Assembly (NCBI GenBank): GCA_017617355.1
Contig: JAFZWI010000106.1
Location: forward strand, 1 to 33,700
Length of the DNA: 33,700 bases
From: Salinivirgaceae bacterium
Lineage (GTDB): Bacteria > Bacteroidota > Bacteroidia > Bacteroidales > SZUA-534
Reading direction: 5' to 3'
Shown here: in pieces, positions 17,925 through 28,500 of the stretch
Position numbering within the stretch: position 1 is the first letter of the stretch
Layout: each line of letters begins with the position of its first letter
Translations under genes and position numbers: made by a program
The notes under the pieces: model-generated
What the model was told of the DNA's origin: nothing
The model's input: the letters and a program-made list of their open reading frames with translations, nothing else
Database searches by the model: none

Positions 17925-19304
17925 ATGGATTTTTCCGACACCATTTGTGCAATATCAACGGCCACAGGCAACGGCGCCATAGCAATTGTAAGGCTTAGCG
18001 GACCGCAGGCAACAAATATTGCAAAAAATGTTTTCTGCGCGCGGCGAAAGAATTTCGACATCGATAGTCTGCCGTCGCACACCGCCGTGCTCGGAACCAT
18101 CAGCAACAACGGCTCTCCAATCGACGAGGTGCTATTGACCGTTTTCCGTGCGCCCCACTCCTACACCGGCGACGACATTGTTGAGATTGGCTGCCACGGT
18201 TCAACATTCATCCAGCAACAGATTCTTCAAACGCTCATAGCCAACGGCGCACGAATAGCCGCCCCAGGCGAGTTCACCCAGCGCGCTTTCCTAAACGGCA
18301 AAATGGACCTTTCGCAGGCCGAAGCTGTTGCCGACCTGATTGCCTCAACCGGCGCAGCATCGCACCGCGTAGCGTTGAACCAAATGCGCGGCGGCATATC
18401 GACAGAATTGGCTCACCTGCGCAATGAGTTACTGAAGACCATATCGCTTGTTGAACTGGAATTGGATTTCAGCGAGGAAGATGTTGAGTTTGCCGACCGC
18501 TCGCAATTGCGCACACTACTAAATAATATAGGTGCGGAAATCGACAGGCTGATAAAATCGTTCAGCCTTGGCAACGCCATCAAAAACGGTGTGCCAGTTG
18601 CCATTATCGGTGAGCCGAATGTGGGAAAATCGACATTGCTGAACGCAATTCTGAAGGAAGACCGAGCCATTGTGAGCGACATTGCAGGCACCACCCGCGA
18701 CGCCATCGAAGACACTATCAACATCGACGGCATAACCTACCGCTTCATTGACACGGCAGGTATTCGCCAGACAACTGACACGATAGAAAATCTCGGAATC
18801 GAAAAGACCTTCCAGAAGATTAGCCGCGCCGCCATTGTGATTGCAATGTTCGATGCCGCCGACACGGCCGAGAAAATCACCGCATCGCTGGGCGAGATTG
18901 AAGCTCGAATGGCCGACGACGCCGCGCTGATTGTGGTGCTGAACAAGTGCGACATTCACAACTCCAACCTGCCGACAATTAACAGCCGGAAACTGCTCGG
19001 GCAAGTGTCGATTTCGGCGAAAAACGGCAATATCGATAGTCTTAACGACTTGCTGACCAGCAAAATGCGCCAACAGAACACCGATGATGTCATTATCACC
19101 AACGCCCGTCATTACAACGCCCTGATGCTTGCCCGTGAAGCGCTCGACCGCGCCACCGACAAGCTGAACAGCAACACCGAAACCGACCTGTTGGCTATTG
19201 ACATTCACGATGTTATTGACAACCTTGGCTCAATCCTTGGCTCGGAAATAACGCCCGATGAGGTGTTGGGGAATATTTTTAGTCATTTCTGCATCGGGAA
19301 GTAA
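17925..19304 (+). CDS. mnmE: tRNA-modification GTPase MnmE (TrmE)
   Basis: A 459-residue protein that, with MnmG, adds the carboxymethylaminomethyl group to wobble uridine 34 of certain tRNAs. The N-terminal folate-binding domain begins DTICAISTATGNGAIAIVRLSG. The inserted G domain has G1 GEPNVGKS (229-236), G2 TT (256-257), G3 DTAG (276-279), G4 NKCD (340-343) and SAK (364-366). The protein ends in the invariant CIGK (456-459), whose Cys is catalytic. The ATG at 17925 is chosen over an in-frame GTG at 17889 because the -7 box lies between them and the family starts at this point. Confidence 0.97.
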   Translation: MDFSDTICAISTATGNGAIAIVRLSGPQATNIAKNVFCARRKNFDIDSLPSHTAVLGTISNNGSPIDEVLLTVFRAPHSYTGDDIVEIGCHGSTFIQQQILQTLIANGARIAAPGEFTQRAFLNGKMDLSQAEAVADLIASTGAASHRVALNQMRGGISTELAHLRNELLKTISLVELELDFSEEDVEFADRSQLRTLLNNIGAEIDRLIKSFSLGNAIKNGVPVAIIGEPNVGKSTLLNAILKEDRAIVSDIAGTTRDAIEDTINIDGITYRFIDTAGIRQTTDTIENLGIEKTFQKISRAAIVIAMFDAADTAEKITASLGEIEARMADDAALIVVLNKCDIHNSNLPTINSRKLLGQVSISAKNGNIDSLNDLLTSKMRQQNTDDVIITNARHYNALMLAREALDRATDKLNSNTETDLLAIDIHDVIDNLGSILGSEITPDEVLGNIFSHFCIGK

Positions 19305-19530
19305 CAAGGCATAAGGCAAATGGCATAAGTTCCATTGTTTTTGCCCCCCTCTCCCCGCCTTTTCCCCTTTCAAACCACAAAAGCGGTTATCAACCGCAAA
19401 ACAACAATTGTCCTTTTGTTTGTTCCTTTTATCAAAATTGAGGAGCCACACATAGAGCTGCGTTTGTTATTTTTATGATATATATCATAAAGCCAGGCAT
19501 TTATTATTCTTGAAAACATACAACCACACC
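19305..19530. other. Intergenic region between mnmE and the giant surface-protein gene
   Basis: No gene is supported. It holds a CATAAGGCA/GGCATAAG-type degenerate repeat (about 19310-19330), a GCGGTT-ATC-AACCGC hairpin (19383-19397) without a T-run, and the palindrome at 19472-19491. Confidence 0.5.
19472..19491. promoter_or_regulatory. 20-bp palindrome, candidate FNR/CRP-family operator
   Basis: TTTATGATATATATCATAAA is a perfect palindrome. Its core TGAT-N4-ATCA matches 8 of 10 fixed positions of the FNR-type site TTGAT-N4-ATCAA. It is centred about 88 bp upstream of the likely transcription start of the giant gene. The sequence is AT-rich, so chance symmetry or another regulator is possible. 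Confidence 0.45.
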
Positions 19531-19562
19531 TTAGTATAAATAATAGATTATTAGTATCTTTG
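19531..19562 (+). promoter_or_regulatory. Bacteroidetes promoter of the giant surface-protein gene
   Basis: TTAG (19531-19534, 3 of 4 to TTTG), 20 nt, then TATCTTTG (19555-19562), a perfect -7 box. The start codon at 19593 lies 30 bp downstream and is preceded by GGAGGGG (19584-19590), an unusually strong Shine-Dalgarno-like sequence for this phylum. Confidence 0.65.
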
Positions 19563-19592
19563 AAGCGTTATAAACAAACAAATGGAGGGGTT

Positions 19593-22500
19593 ATGAAACG
19601 TTTGATTATAAATTTCGGAATTAGCGCAGCATCTAAAAAATTTAGAGCACTTGCACTTTTGACTTTGGCACTTGTTGTTGGAGTGAACAATGAAGCGTGG
19701 GGGGCTGTTTCCAAAACGTATTATGCTGAAAAATCGGGAAAATGGCACGAAGCTGCCACTTGGAAAGATGGTAAAGTACCGACCGGAAGAAGAGGAAATA
19801 AAGAAGGAATTGTTATAAATTCTGGTGTAGAAGTTACGATTGAAGCCGGTAAAACCATTTTAAGTGGTTTCGTAGGCAATATTGAATACGGATTATCCCA
19901 AATAAAATTAAATGCTAATTCTCATTTAATAACAGAAACAGATGTGTTATTAAGTGGTGATGGTCAGGTTGGAGACCCTCTTAATTCTGCAGGTGGACGA
20001 TTAACAATTAATGGAAATGACATAATAGTAAAAGTGAATAAAAAAACACAAGTAGCAAATAATTCAACTCTACTTATTGATGGCACAGGAACGTTTGTTG
20101 CTCTCACCTCTTTTGGAGAAGGAACCAACTCAACAATAACGACTTATGCTAACATTGAATTGAAATATGAAAACACTTCTCCGGATCCTAATGCCGCTAT
20201 TAATGCAAAAAATATTGTTGTTGCTGGCGGAGTTTTCACAAACAACCGAAATGGGAAACCCATTAATTCTCTCGAAATAAAAGGCGGCGAGTTTATTTCT
20301 AACTATAATACAACGATAAACGATAAACTCACATATAATGGAGGCATAATAACTATTAATGATGGCCAAAAACTCACTCTAAAAAAAGAATTGATTGTCA
20401 ACCACAATTTAGAAATTGACAATAAATATGATATTAAAGGTGTCACTTCAATAAAAGTCAAAGAAGGCTGCCACCTCTCAATTAACGCCGACCTTACCAT
20501 AGACCAAAATGTCACATTGTCAGGAGATATACGTTTGGGAAGCGGAAAAACTCTCACTTTGAAAGGAGGCCAAATAACATTTACCGGCACAACTGATTTC
20601 AGCCACTCAGCCGGAAACAGCACAATCCTCATAAAAAACAGCGCAACAATAAATGGCCTAACGACATGCATTGGCGGCAACTTTGTATTTGAAAACAATA
20701 TTGAATACAATAGTACGAACACCTGCATATTGCCTGGCAATTACCCCAATTTGACTGCAACTCTAACCACTGGCAATAGTTTATCTCTTTGCGGAGATGT
20801 TGAGATAACAGGTACTCTGACATGGAATAACAATTCATATATATACCTTAACGAACATTTATTGTCTGTTAAAGCAATTTCAGCAAGTACTGCATTAAGC
20901 AAAAACCACATGTTTATTGCAGGAGGCGAGGGTACGCTAAAATACATGAATCCCACCAACGGATTAATACTGCATGTTGGCACCGAAAGCGCAACAACCG
21001 GAAAAGAATACTCACCCGTACAATTCGTGTCAGGAATATCGGGCAGTGCATCTTCATACGTGACAGTACAAGTTATGGATACTGCAGAATCGGGACACTC
21101 CACCGACCTTGAGCGCTATTGGACAATAGGAGGCTCAGGCCTTGCCGAAGGCTCTATCAAAATGGTATTCTCATACGTTGAACCCGACGATGGTTTGAAC
21201 TATGGCGATTTAGGCGTGTGGAAAGTTTATCATAATGGTTTGAAAGTTAATGAAAACGCCACAATTGGAAGCAACAAAATAACGGTTACGACACCCGATA
21301 TCAATGGTGTATGGACTGCAGCGGAGCCAAACGTTGTTACTCTATACACTTGTAGCAATGGTAATTGGAACGAACTCACCACATGGACAACCGACCCCAC
21401 TGGCAAAACTCACGTTGGTGCAGAAATACCCGATATGAACCACAACGTGGTTATCTTAAACGGATTTAAAGTAACCACGGTCAGAAACGAGACCGCTCGT
21501 TCAATAAAAATTTGCGCTGGTGCCGAACTGGATATGGGCACTTATGCCGATGGACATAATTTCATGAACGTTTACGGACAAGGAACGTTAAGCATTGGAG
21601 CCGGCGATTTCCCTGATAAAGGCAATTACAATCTTTTTGTATCACCCGACGGAGGAACAACAAGGTTTTATGGTACACACATTTCCAATGCCATACCTCA
21701 CCAATACACATACAATAACTTGATACTTGAATATAGCGGCGATGTGGAGCGCAAGCTTTCGAAAAACTTAGTGATAAACGGCAACTTGACACTAACCAAT
21801 GGTTCTTTGGCATTTACAAAAGCCAATCAATCGATATATGTAGGTGGAAATATTGACATTGCTACAACAGGCGGCATTTATGTTTATGGAGCCGGCAGTA
21901 AAACGCAAGCCGACACAATAGTTATTGGCGGCAACTTCATAAACCGTGGCCAAGTAATTATGACTCAGCGTTCCAAATATGAATTAGACGAAGCCATTAG
22001 TGCCGAAGGTTCTGATGGACGAGGCATTATTAGATTTGTTGGAGAAAAGAATGTTGAATTTAATTGCTACAACACCACAAAATTAAGCCAACTTATAATT
22101 GATAAAGGAACCGACCAAACATATCGTGTAAAGCTATATTCAAGCAACACAAGCAACTTCCAATTAATGGGTAATGCAACAAATTTTGGTAATAAAGGCG
22201 AAATCAAACCACAAACAAAACCTGATGGCTTCACCAATCAAGATAATCCTCCGCTTATTTTAAAGCCATTATGGCTGCGTAACGGCACGTTGGAACTGAC
22301 TGGATATGTGGAGATTAAATCACTATCGGAAGGCGGTGATGACAATTTCTTTATTCCGCTCAACGGATGCCTACACTTGAATGGCGAAAATGTCAAAGTG
22401 TATGTATGTATAAATGGTGGTAAAGGAAACCGAGCGTTTATGCCTGCCGGAAAATTTATTCTTGACGCAGGTTTGTTCGATGCCAGTAGTGGTTCTGGCG

Positions 22501-25500
22501 CTGTATTCCGCAACACTTCAGAAATATATATAAACGGTGGCACATTCAGAGCGGCACAATTGCGTCCGTCACAAAATGTTGACGGTGGCAAAACAACCTA
22601 CGTTCAAACTGGTGGCACAGCAATATTTGACAGCCAAGGAGAGGAAAAAGCCGGATACGCTACATTCCACATGCCTTTCGAGACATACACGTTTAAAATG
22701 ACAGGCGGAACGCTTAAGATATATGGAGCTCAGAATAAAACCGGCAAAAGTACTATAGGTGGTTCATTTGCCATAAAATGCAATCCAGAGAACAGCAAAA
22801 TAACCGGCGGAGAAATTATTGTGAGTGCGGTAAAAACCGACTGGACCACCAAACATACAGAATGCAGAATGATAAGCTCTATTCCGCTATACAACCTTAC
22901 CCTTGCCAATGAGGATGGAAGAGGAAGCGATGTATATACAAATCACACATACACTGACTTCAGTGGTGATGTGAACGGGAATCCGGTCAGTGTAGAAGCC
23001 GACAAATTGTATGTGAAAAACAATCTGAAAATATGCAGCGGAGTAACCTTCCTGACAAAAACCGGTGGAGTTTTAAAAGACATAGAAGTTGGCGGAGATT
23101 TGATTATTGAATCGGGTGCAACTCTCATTCATGGCAACAACACCATCACATTGAATGGTGACGGCAGCAGAATCCAACAATTCACATCAGATGGCACAGT
23201 GAAAAAGGATAACGGGTCGACTTTTGGTTACTACAATCTCATTATCGACGACAATGCCGACGTGCAGGTAAACAGCGATATTTTAGTGCGCAATGACTTC
23301 ACGCTGGGCGAAGGAGCCAAAATGCGCGATGGTGCTGCCAACACCTATACTCTGCAAGGGAAAAATATAACTATTAACGGAACACACTTGCGGCCAGTGT
23401 CGGGAGCAGGAAAAATAGAATTCAAAGGAGATTCTCCAACCATATCGGGCAATGGCAACGGCTCGCTCAACAATGTGAATGTAGAGTTAACATCGGGAGT
23501 TTTGGCTATTAATGCACGAAACATCACAATTAATGGTGATTTGCGATTGCTTAATAGTGCCGATAACAGTTCCGGTAGAGTTTCTGTCGAGGGCACAAGC
23601 AAACTGACTTTCGGTCCCGAGGCACATATATACACTGACGAAGCTGACGGCCAGGATTTTGGCGAACGTAAGATAATATACACCAATGGTCTGTCGTCAA
23701 GTGGCGGTGTGGCTAAAGTATATAGTGAGGATGCCAACTCGTTCTTATTCCCATTTGGAACAAAAAACGGAAGTAACTACTACTACACACCAGCCCTAAT
23801 AACATACAAAAAGGCAGATGTTTATGGAACAATAACATCAATGCCAGTATTAGGAGCACATCCCCTTATTGGCAATGCCAGCAAAGCATTAGCGTATTAC
23901 TGGGTAACAAAAGAAGACGGTTTCAGCGGTGTACCAGCTGGAGACCTTGAGCAAAATTACACCTATCAAGCTAGTCATGTAAGGGGGACTATTGGTAATT
24001 ACGTACCCGCCCGTTATCATAATGCCGAATGGAAAAAAGGTGTGACTGGTGATATGCATAAAGGAGCCAATAACTTTGATTACAATACTGCAACGAACGC
24101 CTCAGGAGAATACACATGTGGCGACCCCAATGATTCTTTTACTGATATTCTGAAACTTTACTCGTCGAACTATGTAACCACAAATAGCAATACCGGCAAT
24201 TGGAATGACCCTCGCAGTTGGTCAATAGATAGTGTTAATGGTGTGCCTAATGTGAAGATTGGTGACACCTATTATAAATACAATGGTAACACTAAATATG
24301 TAGAATACAATCCTGCAACTGGCGATGATATTGTTCCTGGCAGCGAAATAGAATTATACGAGTCAGAAGGTGTGTTTAACTCATCTCTACCTACTCCAAC
24401 TGCCACAACCGCCGTGCGCATTGGTTCTGCCAGCCATAATCACACCATTATGATGACAGAAAATGGAGAATCCTGCGCCACTCTCCGTATAGAGCCAGGT
24501 TCGACCCTGGATTTGGGTGCCTTCACAGGACACACATTCTCATTAGTGGAGGTTGATGAATCGGCAGAAGAGGGTGCAGGAACTTTGAAGATAAGTGCAA
24601 ATGTAAATGCTAACTTTGAAGAAGCGAGTTTCCCATCAGGTGATTTTGTTAAATTTCTTGGTGAACATGGAGGCACTGTTGAATACTACCTTTCTGGCAA
24701 TTACATTTTTACTATACCTTCTGTTTCCGAAAGCGGATTAGAGCTTAATCATTATTGCAATCTTATTACAAAGGGTAATTCAAACGGTTTCGTTAAATTG
24801 TCGGAACTTGATTTAACAATAAATAAAGATTTCATCATTAATGGTCCAACTTTAAACTGGTATATGTATAACAATCATTCCATAACTGTTTATGGCAATC
24901 TATATGTAAACAAAGGAAGATTGCGTATTCGAGATGCAGGATATAAGAAACAACAAAATTATATAATACATGGTAATATATACATTGCTACAAATGCTCT
25001 TTTATATACTGATGGTGAGGCTGATGTAATACACAACATTACTCTTTATGGAAATTTGAATGTAAACGGAACTTATAATACTTATTATACAAACGAAAAT
25101 AATGGTACGATATGCAAAGTTACCACCACATTCTCCGGCACCGACACATCCCGCATTACAGGAACTGGCACAGTTCGATTCTACACTCTTACCTGTGACA
25201 AAGGCTCTGATGCTTCATCAATGCTTATCGCACAAAATCCTAATATATCTTCAGCACATGATGCAAGTGAAGCATTCCTTTATTTGGAGCATGGCACATT
25301 CCAAGTCGATTTTCCAAGCGATGACAACAGCATTGACCTTAACACTAACTGCGACCTTATAATTGCCACTCCCACTCGTCTTTCTGTAAAGAAAGGCACA
25401 GTAAATGTCTGCAATTACGATAACAATCACGAACTCACACTTAATGGTTCAATCGATGTGCAAGGCGGCGTTCTAAATATTGGCGACCAAAGTAAAGAAC

Positions 25501-28500
25501 AATCGAATAGTATTGTCTATTCGGCAACCAGCACGCCAACAATAAATGTCAGTGGCGGCCAGATGAATGTGAATGGTATCATCCGCCGTACAACAGGCAC
25601 ACGCTATGGTTCGCTCATCTATCATCAAAGCGGAGGCACTGTGGTTATTAAAGGCAACGACCGTGCAGTAAATGCCCCCGATGGCAACTCTGCATTTGAG
25701 GTTATGAACGACGGCAGTGAATTTATAACCACTGGTGGCGAGTTAATAATTAAAGCCACAGACGGAGGCGACCGTTTTGGCGACGTGCTTATTGAGCCAA
25801 CAATAGCCAATTGCACTGGCGGCAGCATCATCTTCGATGGTGGCGACGAGCAAAAAATACTGTCGGCAACAAGTTTGCATAGAATAGTTGTAAATAGCGG
25901 CAGCCAACTTCACGTTTATTCATACCCGATAACTACCGATTCGCTTGAAATTGCCAATGGTGCCATATTCGACTCTCGTGGTTTCGACCTTACAATTAAA
26001 AAGGGATTTAGAAACCAAAACAATTCTAATGTTTCGGGAATTGATGCTGGTGGTTTCATCGCAGGAAACAGCACTCAAACCACGTATTTCACTGGCAATA
26101 ATGTTCGATTTGGCGGAGCTGCCGACAACCTGACAAACTTTGCCAATGTGATTGTAAATGGCCGACTCACTCTAACTGACGCCTACTCCGACATTATGGT
26201 TAACAAAAATCTGACACTTACCTACGGAACAGTAACCGACAATGGCAGTGACATCCGCCTTATTGGCGATTTGGAGAACTATGGCACTTTTGTAAGCAAT
26301 GAATCGACCGGAGGCCTCAACTTCTGCGGAACTATCACCGAGCAATATATTAAAGGTGTGGGTACAGGTGTGCTTGGGTCTGTTACTATAAACAACCCGC
26401 ACAAACTATTCCTTTACACCGACACACGTATAGACAACAAACTCACTCTAAACGCAATACTTTACGCCGACATTTACCAATTGACTCTTGGAGAGAACGC
26501 AACAATAGATGAAGCTGTTGGTTTTGACAAGACCAAGATGATATTGCTGAACGGCGCTCAAGAAGACAAAGGCGTAAGAAAGATTATCCATAGTGGCAGT
26601 TCAAGTTTCACGATTCCAATAGGTGTTGACGGATTCTACACCCCGGCGAAATATGTATTCACCAAAAACATATCAGGCGAAGAGACTTCGCTAACCGTTA
26701 AAACCGTTGACTATCTGAATAAGAACCTGACAGAAACACCCACCACCTATTTAAAATATTTCTGGGTTGTCACAACAGAAGGCTTTAACGAAGAAAATGT
26801 AGATAAAGATGCTGCGAATGGTAACTTTACGGTAACACAAACCTACACTTATCCTGATGATGCCACTCACCTTGTGGTAGATGCATCACAATCAGAATCG
26901 GATATGTTGCCTGAATATCTACACACTCTTGGCGAATATGAATGGGTTAATTTCAAAACCGGAGGAAAAGCATCTTTAGATGCAAACAACAACCAAATAA
27001 TATTTAATCCGTCATTCGGACATCTTGAAGGAGAATACACTGCCGGTATAGTTCACGATACTATTTATACTGGTTTACCCGTTCTTTATTCAAATGGCAC
27101 CGGTGGCGGCAATTGGCATGAAAAAAGCACTTGGAAGAAAAAAGATGAAAACGACAACTATATCGATTTAGGGCCAACCGAGGATATCGGTGAGAACCCT
27201 GTTCATCTTCGTGGAGATGATGTTGTAATAGTCGATGCCGATGACACTAAATCGTATTGCTTATACTTTGATGATGTTGCCGCAACTTTGGATTGTAGAA
27301 CAAAGAGCGGCAACGACTTTGGCCGCGTTTACGGCTCCGGCACTCTGAAAATAGACGCCACCGACAAAGGCAATTATATGTTCCCCGCAGGCAATTTCGA
27401 TAAGTTCCTTAAATACAGTACAAGTACTGTGGAATTTGGCGGTGACAACAATGGAACCCTTCCGGCAAGCCCTGGTAACTCATCGCGTCCACTGCCTAAC
27501 GTGAAATTTTCGGGCACTGGCATAAAGACACTTCCTGCCGGTACTACCGAAGAAATAGACGGTAACCTGACTATCGTGGATGGTGCTACTCTTAATAATA
27601 CCGCTAACAACATCAAGATAATCGTCCGTGGCGATTGGACTGATAAAAACACATCTGTATCAGGATTCAATGCCGGAAGTTCGATTGTGGAATTCAATGG
27701 CGACTCAACACAACGTCTCAATGTCTACAATGACAATACGGTGTTCCCGAGTTTAATAATTAACAATACTGGCACGCAAAGCGACAGCATAATTATTGGC
27801 GACTGCGATACCGAAGAGCCTATTAATCACGGAATTAGTGTTTCTTCAAAATTAACACTAACTAAAGGCCATGTACATACAGACTTAAACAATTGCTTAG
27901 TTGTTTCAGAGCCAACAGCCAATATAACAGGCGGCAGCGAAGATTCGTATGTTGATGGTCCTCTCGGCATTTATGCAATAGCCAAATCCAATCCTAAATA
28001 TCCGGTGGGTAACGACAACCGCTTTGCATCAACAACACTTAACAATGTAAGCGTTGGCGGTGTATGGAAAGTTCAGTACTTCAACCAACAAAGCGGAAAT
28101 GAGGCCGTTACAGCCACAATGACTGACCCATTGACCGGAGTTAGCGAAAACGAATACTGGAAAGTCTATCCTCCGACAGGAAACGAAAATGCAACGGCTA
28201 ACTTGACATTGCGCTACGATGAACAATCGTACCCGCAAATCAGAACCGCTGCCCAGTTGAAAAAGCTAACTATGGTAAGCTACCCAAATCCTGACAAATG
28301 GGCTATTATTAAAAATAGTGGGGCAAGCGGAACCGTAACTTCAGGAACAATAACCTCAACCGAGGATGCACAAACTGTTTCCAATAAAGAGTTCACATTG
28401 GGTTATTTGGGCACAACCGCCAAATTAACTCCAGGCAACTACTATGTATGCGATGGTAACAACAGTGTTGAGATACCTGTGACATTGACTGGTACGCCAA

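Noticed and set aside
18519-19208. 229-codon minus-strand open frame
   Set aside because: It is fully antisense to mnmE, whose motifs are intact; no domain or promoter supports it.
19383-19397. mnmE terminator (GCGGTT-ATC-AACCGC)
   Set aside because: No T-run follows on the plus strand, so intrinsic termination is not supported.
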